Part shown: positions 36,101 through 49,100 of the stretch, piece by piece
Numbering within the stretch: position 1 is the stretch's first letter
Layout: each line of letters begins with the position of its first letter
NCBI GenBank assembly: GCA_951799425.1
Contig: OX637395.1
Coordinates: 6,598,951-6,662,950, forward strand
Source: Ilex aquifolium
Taxonomy: Eukaryota; Streptophyta; Magnoliopsida; Aquifoliales; Aquifoliaceae
Direction: 5' to 3'
DNA: 64,000 nucleotides
Notes under the pieces: generated by a model
Told to the model about the DNA's origin: nothing
Databases searched by the model: none
The model's input: only the letters and a program-made list of their open reading frames with translations
Translations under genes and position numbers: made by a program

Positions 36101-37642
36101 ATATATGCTGTCTGATGAGGTTATCATTAGTATACCAACTCAACTTCTTCGCTTTAAAAAGGGGAGGATAAAAATTAAAAAAAAAATACAAAAGGAGGGT
36201 TTTCTTTAAACAAACATTAGAGTGATTTACTGGAAAATCGGATAGTGGACAAAAAGAGCCCCCGTCTGACCCCTAAGAAATATAACTGTCAGGAACCATG
36301 TGGTTATATCATTGATTTGTAAGCTCAGAAGCACTCTTGAGTCCCCAAGCTTAATAGTGCAGGAGCATCCAAGAAGCCTAACAAGGCCGTTCTGGCCCAC
36401 TAAGAAGTCCTTATGGTCTTGGTCAAAACGACATTTAGTTGTATGTCACACTTTGTTAGTAATGTTGGTAGTAGCTTTGTGTTCTTTATTCAACATTGCC
36501 ATGTATTCGTTTGGGTAGAATCATGTTTCTGCCATGTTGCCCCGTCAGCTTTTCTTGTAAGTAGGCAGCACTAGTCTTCTTGTATCCTTACAAATCCCCC
36601 TCTTATCAGGTCGTAAGAGCAGCTTACTCATTCTATCTGTAATATATCAAAACTAATGCCTCTCTCAGTCTCTTTAAACCTAGAAACCTTTATCATTCAT
36701 TTGTCCCTTCAAACTGTTGTGTTTTCTTTCATTAATCATTTGTTAGCTGCCGATATCTGCTGTTTTTTCCTCTGTTTGTGCAACTTATAGTAGTGTTCCA
36801 AGTGTAAATCAATGCCATTTTCAAAGTCTGGACAGACACTTTCAAAAAAGGTACTTTTTTTTGGGAGATTTTCATTTATACTCTTTCGTGACAATCTGCA
36901 AGCATTTACAAATACTTAGAAAACCCAAACCAAAAAATGTAGGTTTAATTGAAAGCATGCCATTTGCTGCAAGGAACCAAAATCAATATTCTCATGCACA
37001 TTTATAAGTTCACACCATAGCATATACCAACAACCACAAACTTCAACAATACAAATGAGTAGCCAATATTTTCTTCACTTAGCCCACCAACTCGTCCCAC
37101 AACATACACTATTCTTACAACTACTTCTGACTAGATCACTATCCCAATAATAAACTCAGGACACCCCAAGAATTAAATAACAACAAATTGGGTTGTGGGT
37201 CTTTCACCACACAAATCTAGGCGAGAACCCCAATACGAAGTACAATTCAAGTCCACTATCGCCTAATATATTCAATAGTCCTCCATATAGATATTGGGTA
37301 TTTTATTTGTGTGTGTTTTTGTCATTTCCAATAGGAACGCAAGTACGGAAGCAAAATTAGCCAGATCCATACAAAATAACGCAATTAAAGAGATTCAATA
37401 AGAATAATTTCGGAACAATAATCTTGAGAGATCTGTAAATTCAAACGAAATAAACCTGACAACAACACAAATAAAGATAATACACACACATGCACGCACA
37501 GAGAGAGGAGACATCCTGTGCACAGAGAAAGGAGACATCCCGACCATACCTCAGGCTCAGGCAAGGGTTTGCATTGCATGAGCTGCGAAATCTGCTCGTC
37601 CAGATTGCCATGTGTGTTCGAAGCCACCAGATCCACACTCAT
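26531..37642 (-). CDS. PP2AC: Serine/threonine protein phosphatase PP2A catalytic subunit (subfamily II), 313 aa, eleven exons
   Basis: Minus-strand exons: 37642-37550, 35919-35863, 35395-35312, 33354-33283, 31822-31751, 30346-30306, 29387-29321, 27684-27493, 27403-27314, 27216-27109 and 26596-26531 (stop TAA 26533-26531); total 942 nt. All introns are GT-AG. It is the catalytic subunit that joins A and B subunits to dephosphorylate Ser/Thr in cytosol and nucleus. Metal-binding and catalytic motifs are intact: GDIHG 60-64 (D61, H63), GDYVDRG 88-94 (D89), RGNHE 119-123 (N121, H122), HGG 171-173 and RAH 243-245 (H245). The C-terminus TRRTPDYFL keeps the tyrosine (Y311) and the methylated Leu313. 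The extended N-terminus (about 13 residues before [14 protein letters not shown]), [15 protein letters not shown] and [14 protein letters not shown] mark the PP2A-3/PP2A-4 group of plants, and 313 aa is that group's usual length. Introns hold microsatellites and a G-run. No damage seen. Confidence 0.97.
27025..27094. repeat. Compound (GT)n(GA)n microsatellite in PP2A intron 10
   Basis: About 23 GT units followed by about 12 GA units on the plus strand. In the transcript this reads (CU)n(CA)n and starts about 15 nt after the 5' splice site of exon 10. Confidence 0.9.
30970..31018 (+). repeat. G-run repeat (GGGGT)n in PP2A intron 5
   Basis: GGGTGGGGGTGG, a T-run, then five consecutive GGGGT-type units. 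The G-rich strand is the non-transcribed-sense (plus) strand, so the pre-mRNA is C-rich here. It should be quadruplex-capable at the DNA level. Confidence 0.8.
35726..35754. repeat. (GT)n microsatellite in PP2A intron 2
   Basis: About 14 GT units between exons 2 and 3 of the PP2A gene. Confidence 0.9.
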
Positions 37643-37860
37643 CGTTTTCCTCTTCTATAATTGTACGTGCTCTCGTTCGATGCAACAGCGTTCTGTATTG
37701 AATCGATTCAAGAAAATGGTGTATGAATCTTGAAACCCCAACCCTAGATTGTGGGCACTGTGTATAGGGAAAAGAGGAAGGGGAGAGAGAGCTCGCAAGA
37801 GTGCGAGCGAACGATGGTTAACCAGAGAGAGAGAAGCCCTCGTAAACCGTCGATCTACTA
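37643..37860 (-). promoter_or_regulatory. 5'UTR and proximal promoter of the PP2A gene
   Basis: Upstream of the minus-strand ATG. GAGAGAGAG blocks near 37785 and 37828 read as CT-rich on the transcribed strand, a common feature of plant housekeeping leaders. No TATA box was assigned. Confidence 0.4.
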
Positions 37861-40800
37861 CTTTTATCGATCGTGTTAAAATTAAGGGTTAATGGCACTT
37901 TGCCTACCCAACTTTATAAAAATCATAAAATCTCCCCCCATACTAATGGTTTTATTACATTACACCTTCAACTTGCAATTCTTATTTTTCAAAAGTTACA
38001 AAAATTCCTCTCTCCCTCTTCTAAAACTTTTATATATTCTACCACCACCTGTTTATGTCAGGTCTTAACGAGTTCGTATTAGAAAATATTTTTTTTATAC
38101 TCGATTCGTTTATTAATTCGTGTTTAACAAATCTTGTCATATCGAGTTTGTATCGGGATATGAATCGTGTATAACTAGTATATAAATGAGTTTGTAGTAT
38201 ATTTCTTTTAATTTACTTCACTCATACCTGTTTCATTTATTAATTATGTCAGGTCGGATCTACTCGTTTACTAAACAGATGGTTTAATAAACACTCAGAT
38301 CCTTTAATTTTGTATCGTGTTAACGAATTGTGTCATATTTTAATACCCTTATCATCAACACCAGTCACACACTTTATATTCTTCTTTACATATACCGAAA
38401 CCTCACTTGAAATATAAATCAAAGTAAGACATAGGTGTCTATATTTTTTAGTGGTTTTCAAAATTGGATTATCTTTGTTGTCTTTATTTATATTAGTTGG
38501 TGCACACATGCGTAGCACGTGAACCATTTTCAATTGTATTTTTTTATTTTTGTTGTTTATTTTGTCCGATATGGATTATATGTTTTTGTTTTTATTGTAT
38601 ATAATGACGTTAGATATCAAAAATATTTTTATGTTATTTTGCATGTCCAAGACCACCCAAGCTCAAAAAAATACTTAGAGATGCAGAATATATTGTTTTG
38701 GCCGACCTTTATTTTGTAACTACCAAACTTTCGAGAAAATAAAGTTGCAGCAACTAAAATTTTAGAGTATGCAAGAAATCTCGGCCATTCCATTTGTGTA
38801 ATGACCTTCTCTATCTTTATAGGTCTTTGCCCTCTTGATGCATTCCAACTCATGGCATTTTGTGCAGCATCTCCTTTATTGCAGTGTACTAGAATCTGTT
38901 CAAAAAACTTTGGAACCTACCAAATTTCACACTGCAACATTTCTAACTAATTATAAAGCCTCAACCATGCAGAATGAATAAACAAAACAATTGAAAAGAT
39001 CAAAGAACAACAACACACTATTAGCATCTAATCAGAACCCTCAAACAAAATAGGTCTTTTGTATTTAAAGGGAGCATGTATATGTATGTATATATATTCC
39101 TCTTTCTTCTGTTCTCTACTATTTTCACCTCACCAAACAGAACAAGAATAAAATTTATGTAGAGAGAGTAAAAAGAAATTACAAAGATTTGAGATTTACT
39201 CTACTTGCTTCCTCTATTTATAGGCAACAAAACAAGAAAGGTTTCACTAACTAGGGTAATTAAGTGGGTATAGAAAAAAGTATATTTCTTTAGCTTCTCT
39301 AAGGGGGGTTGGGAAAATTAAAAAGCATAGAAAATGTTAATAGATAATATTAAATTCTCTTTATGCAATTGTGTAAGGGGAGTTTGGAGATTTAAATTTT
39401 TTTCATAAATCTTGACATGATAAATGTGAATTTATAGCAGTATTTTATGATAGATTTAAAAATTTAGAAACTCAAAAGTTTTTTACATTTAAGTCAATTT
39501 TTTTGTTTAAGGCATAATTGTCTTTGTAAGATCATTTAAGGACAAAATACGAGTGTGACATTAATTATGAAGGATAAGAATGACATAATTGTATTATTAA
39601 GGGGTAAAAGTGGGAAAAAAAGTTTTTCGACTATGTTGATATTTTAAAATAGTATAGATGTATTGAATATTTTGACAGTTTGCATCTTTGTTCGTCTTCT
39701 ATAAAACATTATTGGAGCAAACGATTATGATGGGTTCGAACCTATAAACCAACTGGTAATAAAGCTAGTAAGTAATCCATTAGATAAAACCCTTAATTAC
39801 ATTTTTATTTAGGGCAAATCTCCTGTTGGCCTAAATGGTGATTCAAGTATGTATGTCAGTCAAAGAATCGGATTTTGACTAATTCGAATCTAATATGATA
39901 ATTAGACGGATTTTATTTTTGTGGTCCATATTCAAATCCGTTAACAATCTGAATAACTTTAACAAATTACATTTAATTTTTAACTAAAATTTTTAAATAA
40001 TCTCTTAATTTTTTTAATATTTATACAAAAATATATAAATATTTCGAATCGGATATAGTTATATCAAAATTCGAATATGTGAAATATAAGATATCAGATT
40101 CAGACAATCGATTAAAAATATCAATCCATATCTCACTAATCAAGTTAGAGTCAAATTGAGATCAAAATCCGATCCATTGATAGATCTAATTTTAATTTTA
40201 TATGTATCATTGCCATCATTTTGGATGTTGGTGAGGCCTACAATTATGAAAGGAGAAAGAGGTAGGTATGTAAATTCTCAACATTGGGGGGGTGGGGGGA
40301 GGCAGAGTAGTTGAATGTTGTACGTGGGTTGCTTGGGGTGTGTCTGAGGAGTGGATGTCTTATTCTGGGGATGACTAATAAAAAGTACTGAACATTTTTT
40401 TGTACGATAGCTCAAATGTCTCTGGTGGACCATTTTTCCCATTGAGAAGATTTGAGGAAATCTTCTCTAGGCACTCTTTTCTTTTGTTGCTATTCTCCTA
40501 CTGATGATACCCTTTCACTATCAATATCTTTGGTTTATAATAGCTAATGTTACGACAGGACACACGGGCCAAAGGACAGTCTCAAATAGACAGTTTCGGC
40601 GAGAGTAGGCCTCCCAAAATGGTCACAGAGGCGTGCAAAGGCAGTAGGACAAAGTCTGCTGGCCCTAAAACAATATAGAGTTGCATAACATAGTTTCAAT
40701 AGTAGATTTGGCCACTGCTAAATGTAATACTAATAACATGTAACACAAGCTGCAGTTTATGTGGAAAAAAAAAATGAAATTCTTATTGATTTTGCACATC

Positions 40801-41340
40801 TAGAGACAGGACTAACAAAGCAGGTGCAAAATTCACTCACAAGTCACAACCACTGAAGGTAAATTAGCAGTCTAGTTCCTGAGTTAAACCATGAACAGCG
40901 CAATTCGAAAATTCAAGCTACAACTTTAAGAACTTTCTCTGTGCAGACAATCTAACCAAGATAATACATCGATGAAATACATACATCAGTTGAAATTTAA
41001 AATGTACACCATAACTTTTCCTTTAAATCTACAAAATTGTGTACACCTGTGTATACTACAAAGACGTATGAAAATGAGATACAATATCAAGATTGTCTGC
41101 TGTAGAGACTTCTGCAGGGGTGCCAGCATTCACATTGAAAAAAAAAATAAAAAAAATCAAGGCACAGAATATTTTCTAAGTTGACTTGATTAACCAGGAG
41201 GTCTCCACCCCTGTTATTACTCTTATGCTGAGTAAACAAGTCACAGGGCCAGACCTCTTGGCTTTAGGTACGTGTCTGAAAAATGGCAATTGCTATGTCG
41301 TGTAAGGGTTGATTCTACAGAAATTTGTTTCGTATGTAAA
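37861..41340. other. Intergenic DNA between the PP2A and MFSD12-like genes
   Basis: No gene is supported. At 37885-38000 a one-sided end resembling the taaattac/C-run MITEs is present (AAGGGTTAATGGCACTTTG). 38060-38340 looks like decayed repeat DNA. A GGGGGGGTGGGGGG run is at about 40287-40300. CTATTTATAGG at about 39212-39222 could be a TATA box, but no transcript unit was found behind it. The last part would be the 3'UTR of the transporter gene. Confidence 0.45.
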
Positions 41341-44300
41341 CTATGCCAATAAGGGCTCCATTAAAGGTTTTGAAGTAGAAGTGTGGAGATTCATCGTGGA
41401 AGTAATCACCACGCCAAGAAATGAACAAACTGCTGGAACGAGACCCAATCCTAATCTTGTGACTGAAAAACAAAGAAACTTGTAATTACATCCCTCAAGG
41501 TATGGAGAGGAACCTGCACAAAAGTGAAGCATGTCAAGTGAAAAATCTTGGTTCATGAACCAAAAATCAACTCATCAGGATGAGATAACTACATGTTTAG
41601 TAGAAACGAATAAATGAAAAGACATACAACTAATTTCCAACGAACAAGTTTTTTGAACATGACCCAGCACGCAGAAAGAACTTCATGTACAAAATCCCAC
41701 ATTCAAGTGGGTAACACCAAAGCAAAAATCTATAAGCAATGACATGGTATGATTAATCTGGTCAATCACATTTGGAGGTTGTTTTTGGATACGACTACAT
41801 ATGTCAAGAATTGCAGATACAGTTTCCAACAGAACTCCACAACAATCCAGAAACACACACCCAGTATTAAACCCAGAAGTTTTGAGTTTGTGAAACATTA
41901 AATGGCAGCATGACATACTCTGATATGACTCAATAACGTATAATGCCACCCCGCATAAGACTTTATCCAAAAAACTCAGTGATCCATAAATAAAAGCACA
42001 GCCATTGAGATCTTCACCAACTAGAACACTTTGCATGCCCACTCCAGTCACCTGTTACTCCAAATACTTCAAATCAGCAACTGTAAGCTAAGGTTAATGA
42101 AAACATGATTAAATAAGTAAATAACAAGCACATGGAGACACAGATGATTCATAGTTTCCTAGTGCCAATTTAATCACTTCATATTTAATTTAGTTCCTTT
42201 ATATTTTACAAGACTGTTCTCCACAGAACACTGTCTTTTATAACAGGCACCTCGCTTGACCTGAGTGGCTAATTTTGATACTAACCCTGACGTTAATTCC
42301 AGCACAAAACTAGAACATTATCCCAATTGCTAGACTTTATTAATATATCTACTGTCATAATAAAAATCACAAAATTTACTAAGAGAATCTCCGTAGTCAT
42401 AACTGTTGCAAAAGCAGTCACCATGCACATACTCTTGTTCAGACTTCATCCACTTTACAAATTTTAGTAAGAACCATATTTGATGTAAGTTGGTTGAACC
42501 GTGCCTCGAGATGGACATAATGAACCAAAGTAACATAGACCTTTACACCGCACAGAATTCAGTACATATCAAGATCGGTTTTTGTAACGTACCGTCATTA
42601 GAGCATTTGCAATGCCAATAAATATTGAAAAAATGTACATGAAAGCACTCATGCTTTTTGGTAAAAAGAGGATCCCTGCACCACAAAATGTCCAAAGAAC
42701 ACCTCCAGCAGAATAAAAGCCCTTCAGGCGTTTGCCGGTCCATGTTATCTCCTATAACGTATATACCTTAACGTGAATAGCAGAAACAAATTTTAAAAAA
42801 AGGAATATCTAAATAAATAAATAAATAAAAAGAGACCTGAAGAAGGATGGAGACAATGAAGCTGCAGATATAGATGATGGCAGGAACCTAGCCAAAAGGG
42901 TTAACCGTGATTACATGCAACCATTAAAATTTTCTCACAATAGAGGCAGCATGCTTAAAAAACTCAATGTCAACAAGGTTAGTGAAAGTACCAACGCTTT
43001 AGAAGATTGCCCCATCTTAAGATCGTTAATGGCATAGAATGCAAGAAATGCCTGAGACAAAGAAAAGAATAAAAACTAAAGAGAAGCAAAAGGAAATAAA
43101 TAAGCCATCTTGATGTAGAAACTAATGGGAGTATTGTAACTAGAGCTCAATCAAGCATGTCCCTGTTAGTTTGAGCAAATCAGGGTGTTGCCCGAATAAT
43201 TCTCAATTGTGAATCATTTGTGATTGTGCAAGGGAATATATTCCATTTAGAGAATAAGCGCTGACCTGTGACACATTCGTAACTAGTCTGGTGAGCACAT
43301 ACACAAGAGCAACTTGGTAGTATAGAACTTTCTTAAACCAGTAAGTCCAAGAGATTCTTGTGTAAGTTTTGTTGTCAGCTCCCTGCTTCAATCTACACAA
43401 GAATGTAGATGATTGCTGTAATCAGGTAGCTGTCTGGACTCTGGACGGCAGAAATCAATATTTAAGTGAACAAAATAATGGCAAAAGCCACCAATTATGC
43501 ATGATATCAAGTGCACACACCCCTTAACTAGCTGTCTGGACCAGGATTGATTTCTGAGTGGACAAAAAATGGAAAAGCCATTGATTTATGCATGATATCA
43601 AGTGCATAACCCCATAACAGTTTAAAAATAATTGAAAATTCAAGAATAGGTATGCTTGGTGCTACATTTTTGGCACGGCAAGTTTTTCAGCAATTGATTT
43701 AACAGAAATACCACCCAACTTTCTTCGCCAGCCTAACTTCAAGAAACTATGATTTCCTTTACCATTGGATCTCAATGAAGAACAAAATGCTTCTCCTCTT
43801 TAAGCAAACAAAGTAGGAAAAGAAAATGGACTCAGTTATCAAGTCAAAACTTACTTAAAACCAATAATAGGTCAGATAATCATATTTGAACACCACAATC
43901 TCAATAATTGGATGGAAAAATAAGAATGCGGCGGGCAAACCTTGGCTCCTTGGTCCCGATATGAAATATGCCCACAAAGCAACATCCAATGAATATGGAT
44001 GAATATGCTATCCATCGATACTGTTCATTCATGAAGAAAGTAAGATCACACCCAAAAATAAATTCTTAAATCACTAGGGGAACGTTATTCAAATCAAGAT
44101 ACCTGATTTTCAACATCAACTGGCATCTCTGACGAGCTAAAATTGAAGATTATTAGAGCAACTCCATATAAGCTGAGGTTGGCAGCCTTCAAAAAGTTAT
44201 TGGTCAGAAGAGGAGAGTAACATAGTGATATGTTTCATATTCAGATTTCTAACCATTGTGAAAGCATTGCGACAGCTAGCCAAAACTACTCTGCTTGTCG

Positions 44301-47300
44301 GATTCAGTGTGATGCAATTCACCATAGACCTGCAATGGACAGATAATAAATTATTGATTCATGACGATACGACAAAAGTGTATTTTGGTATCAGGTTTAT
44401 GATGGAGGCTGCAGAGGAAACGGGTGAACCAATGTCTTGGTGTACATACCAATCACAGTTATTCAACTTATCTCGATTGCAAAACGAAAAACTCTTAAAT
44501 GTGCAAAAGGAAAAAAAATTATCGAGCCAATGCTAGATCACTCTGATACTCTTCACCCGTGCCTCTTTGACACTGAAATTGATGCATGTAAAGCAGAAAA
44601 GATTGATAATGAAGACACGTTAAATCATGAGTGCAAAATAATATAATCTGTCTACTGTTGGAAATGTCATTTCAATCTTTGGCGAAGTCCCTGCCAGATA
44701 AAACTGGAGAAGGATGTGTATTCCATTGACTGAAATTACCACTAGAAAACAGCATCTTCGTTGAGAACGGTACACATGAACAATGTTTGAATAACATCAT
44801 AGAAAATCCATATTAGTCAATTACGGTGGTGGGAAAAGTATATTGGATTCAAAATATAGAACCAGACTTGTTATCATTTGCACAAAGTGGCTGCCCTTAA
44901 ATCCGAAAATGCAACCCCAGTTATTAGCCCAAGCTTTTACCACTGCATCATGCAATGGCTCCTACCATAAAAAAATCGATGACACATGAAAAAATAGCCC
45001 CACTGATAAGTAAAGTATCACTACTTGGTCTGCTTATTTCTCCTAATATTAAAAAATATATAGCACAGAGTATGGGACAAAGTAAATCATTACATGTGTG
45101 AAACTTGAGTAGCAGCCCAGCCAATATTGAAGATAGCTGCAAACGTACTATATCCAATTGTTTGCAGAGAAGATGAATTGGAGCCAAGAATTTTGCAAGG
45201 TAGGCAACCGCCAAAAACAGAAGAAAATGAAACGGCAACCACAGCAGATCCTGCACCGTGCCATCTTTTGAAATGTCCAAACCTGTCTATCTATCAGGTG
45301 AAGGAATAAATAGTTAGTTCAATCATACAAATGTCTCTCATTTACTGGCAATCAAGGAAAAAATAATTAAACAATACGAAACATAGATTCCAGGTAAATA
45401 GAGATGTATATAAATTAAAGTGAAGCTCTGATCAATCAAAACATGTGCTCCTCTAGTAAAAGACCTCAAGTGTCAACCAATATCTGACCTATGATATGAG
45501 ACTTGACATTCTGCTCCTGGCATTGTCTCATGCCCTCCTTCCTCCACCACATAATATGAACATCAAGAAGCAAGTAACTGGGTTAGAGAACTGTGTCAGG
45601 GTGCCATTGCTTGGTATAGCAACAGAAGCTTGGGTTGCCAAGAATAATCACATAGGGTTTGAGTTTGAGAGAATACAATCCACCCTCTAACAGCCTCACA
45701 TTGGGGGACAAAACACCTATCAATGGTCTATTTAGTTTGGTTTGGTCTTCTTCTAGTCCATCCCTCAACCCCTGTATGGGTAAAACCAGTATTGAGTAGC
45801 GAGCATTCTTAGATTTGTTTCATGTCTCAGAATACTCAGATAGCAATTGGAATGGCTGGAAACATTAGAGTGGGATACACTAATGGACAAAATTGTCAAT
45901 TGAAAGAAGTTTCATTCTGTTTGGTTGTTGCAAGATTGCAAGGACAAATTGAAATAAATAATCTACTATGCAAACTTTTGGTCACATGAGATCGACTATT
46001 TCCTCCAGACTAAAGCTGACACTACCTATTTTGTTGTACAATGAAATTCACAAAAAATCATACCAAACTATTAACCTTAAAAAACCTTTATGCTTCTGTG
46101 ACAATTTGACAATTGAGCAAATCACTGAAGCATGAACACAGCAATACAATTGCACAAATAAAAAGTCTGCAAGAGAAACGAAATACAACAGACAGTCTAC
46201 GTACCAACGAACTATTGCGACCGTCAATATAGTGGGGTTAAGACTCGTAATAAGGTTCTTCTATGTAACAAGAAATGCAAAATATGTCAAAATGCATCTA
46301 AATAAAAATGAATGAATATATAGCATATGTGGTTCTAAAGGTACCAGTTCACCAGCAAATATAGTTGCAAATCCATCAGCTATCTGACCAGAAAACATGA
46401 CAGCGGCAGCATTGCTGTGAAATACAAAGGGCAACAAACAGAACTCAATATGCAGATCTAAAATACGGCTACATATCAGAAAAGCTGAAAATCAAGTATC
46501 AGTGAAGGGAAAAGAGTGTAGAAGTTTCAGTCGGCCAAAAATATAAATAAGAAAAAACCATCAAAATTAATATTGTAACTACAGAAACATTAAAATTCAT
46601 CAATGAAAACTGACATCATGATACTATAACGTCTCAGTCCAACTGCATGTGATATCTATTTTGGGTTGCCTCTCATGGCTTTCAAATGACAGCACTTGTA
46701 CATATAAAGCATAGAGACCTCACTCCCTCCCAAGACCTCTTGGACGGACGGACGGACTTTCACCTGTCACAATCCACCCCTTAAAGGCCATACGTCCCTG
46801 TGTGGACCCGCTCAAACTCCTCAAGCTGGTCCCCTATGGGACCCACCCGAGCATGTCACCCTATGGAGAGCCCGTCCTAACTCGTCCCCAAGCACGTTTC
46901 CCCATGGGAACTGACCAAGCACATCTCTCTCTGGGGCCCACCCCACCACCACGAAGTACGTCGGGCTCTGATACCACCTATAACATCCCATCGCAATTGC
47001 ATACATATTGTCTATATGGAGTTGTCGTTAAAACTTTCAAAAATATAGCACAACCACCTTTTCTAACCGGACAATGTGGGACAAGTTCATGGACCAAGTA
47101 CCTCACTAACGTTCTCATCTCACCCTTTCAGGGACCCTTGGCCTGTTGGACAACTGGACTTTCAGTTGTCACATAAACCAATAAACTGCGATAGTTTATT
47201 ACAGAAAAGGACCCAACAACATAAACATGGGATTGTGAGAGTCCATTCTGCAAATAGACAAGTTATAATGCCCAACGAGATCAACACTAAATGAAAATGT

Positions 47301-49049
47301 TAGTAGGAAGTGCGCTAAAATAAGAAAATAACGTATGAGCAAAAATTTGTCTAATTTTTCAGAATATGAAGATCTAAATTCATCACCAATATATAATTCT
47401 ATCATTTTGCAAGACATTTGATCCTATTGGCATTTTTCTTGCCCATAATCACAGCTGAAGTTCTAATACACTCAAAAAGGTTCCACCTTCAACCATGATG
47501 GGATAGCGGAAGTTGAAGCATGTAAGGAAGAGCAAACCACTCCAGTATTTTTTTCCTTATTGGAGAGAGAGTGCCTGCAGTCTAGTGGGGAGGAAAATTG
47601 TTTGAATATGAGGAGCATGAAACAAGTTAATGTGCATTGAAGTTAGAGGTGACAAGAAAACTCTCATATCTTTAACATGAATAGCTAGAGCCATGAATTT
47701 CGGAATATTAAAAAGGTAAATACTCTTTTCGTCCCTTTTTTGATGTCTGCCTGACGACCTATGTGAATAGTTTGAAATGGAGATGTTCGCCTTTTGTAAC
47801 AAGTAGACTGACGGTATGGATCAATATTATAGAGTTGCAGCGCCCATGAATTATCGAAGCTTCAATCCATGCCTGCAATGGCATGATAACAGCTGCAAAA
47901 CTTCAACCCTCCAAATTGTGCATCCAATGTCTCCTGAACCTTGCTGTAGGTTCCATCCATAGCATAAATTTTTAAATGGCAATATTGCACCTAAATTGAG
48001 TACAGCTGACATGTCAAAGCTTGAAGATAACTTCTAAGCAAGGCTGTTTAGCCATCCAAACTAATGTAGATTGGAAGACCCAGAAAGTAGAACCACAGCA
48101 CCCACTATTGCACCTTTCTTTTCTTTTTTTCTCCCCAGGCTAGCGATGCATGAAGCATCACCCAAAGGCCCCAGTAGTGCACGCTCCTGTTATGGCCTTC
48201 AGAGGCAATATGCCGTGGATTCAGTTGACTTGAAGCCAAAAGGCTAATACCCAATATTGCACCTTAATGTGAGAAGTCAGCCACCTAATATATTGGAGGG
48301 ATGCCCTACTTGAATCCACTAAAAGACAGTCATTCTGGAAATACCACAAATTTCAACCGACTACATCCTAGGCCTTACTGCATTAAAGTGTCCTCCAATC
48401 ATATTGTTACATAGCCCGATAGAAAGTTTAATGAAAACTTCCGCTGAATCAACATTGCAAAGTGGTCATCTATTAGCAGTGAAGATAGCCCAACTCTGAA
48501 TGGATGACTCCATTTTATGACAAGGTAATTAGGATTTGCTAAAACGCAGTTCCAAGGATGACATTTGTTAGCATAGTTACAAATAGTTCATATTGGGAGC
48601 CGAGACATCTAACAAACACCCCATTCATTTTTAATCTTTTTGTTCTCATTGCCATTCATTTTGCACCAAAGACATTGCTATGTAATCTCTTTACATTGTT
48701 GCCTAAACGTCTATCATATTTCCTAATGCAACCTTATTTATGAAAGCAACAAACCATAATTTCTATTCTTATATCTTTATTCTTGTGAAAACTTTCACAT
48801 TCAGATTCAAATTATACAACAATAGAAAAGGAACTAATCAATTCAAAAGAAAGCTATAGATAACACCAGATACCAAGTAATAAGAATGAACCTGGGGGGC
48901 AGTCCGATATCCGTCAAGAACACTAAGAGATAAGTAAACCAACAGGCAGATGTTATGTCATTGAGCATGTGTCCCACACCATAATATAAGATAGAGCGCC
49001 TTTGAAGGGGTTTGGAGCAAGATTGTTCATCTCCCATACCATCGACCAA
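41341..49049 (-). CDS. MFSD12: MFSD12-like major facilitator superfamily transporter, 454 aa, twelve coding exons
   Basis: Minus-strand coding exons: 49049-48892, 46414-46345, 45290-45094, 44329-44254, 44186-44103, 44020-43941, 43392-43266, 43051-42992, 42887-42837, 42748-42593, 42051-41919 and 41513-41341 (TAG); total 1365 nt. A 5'UTR intron (50467-49102) precedes them. The protein opens with a short hydrophilic tail, then YYGVGHMLNDITSACWFTYL (22-41), the MFSD12 signature for the first membrane segment, FSGQIADGF and an ELIDRFGHFK loop (about 75-84) after the second, and ends VTRLGLGLVPAVCSFLGVV plus a SKPLMEPLLA tail, as in plant members. About 11-12 hydrophobic segments are visible. Human MFSD12 imports cysteine into melanosomes and lysosomes (known); a similar vacuolar or organellar role here is inference. 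Exon 11 was ended at CAGA|GTATGT and joined to TTGTGCAG|GT because this alone gives the usual loop (ESYQ-SSSPYLEG). The first coding intron carries a TRIM. Confidence 0.92.
42810..42830. repeat. (AAAT)n microsatellite in an intron of the transporter gene
   Basis: Four to five AAAT units just upstream (plus-strand left) of the exon 9 donor. Confidence 0.7.
46625..47173 (-). mobile_element. TRIM retrotransposon (terminal-repeat retrotransposon in miniature), 549 bp
   Basis: On the minus strand: LTR1 47173-46979 (195 bp) beginning TGTGACAACTGAAAGTCC and ending GGGATGTTATA; directly after it the primer-binding site TGGTATCAGAGC at 46976-46965, complementary to initiator tRNA-Met; about 190 bp of non-coding interior; a purine-rich AAGGGGTGGAT tract; then LTR2 46771-46625 (147 bp) beginning TGTGACAGGTGAAAGTCC and ending GAGACGTTATA. 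The LTRs match at both ends and in TTTGAAAG and CAACYCC-ATAGA blocks, but the middle differs by gaps, so the insertion is old. It has no gag/pol. It is not Cassandra, since no 5S-like motif was seen. It has the same orientation as the host gene. No clean target duplication was found. Confidence 0.75.
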
Positions 49050-49100
49050 AACTCACACAAAGCGACCAAGTAAAACTTTGGATTTCACGATCAATGAAAC

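Noticed and set aside
41683-41918. Extension of exon 11 of the MFSD12-like gene through the long open frame
   Set aside because: It would add about 66 residues unlike the family; the GTATGT donor at 41918 joined to the acceptor before 41513 restores the expected loop and tail.
46200-46270. Possible extra exon of the MFSD12-like gene between exons 2 and 3
   Set aside because: It has an acceptor-like and donor-like border, but including it would interrupt the conserved GEL-IDRFGHFK junction, which exons 2 and 3 make directly.
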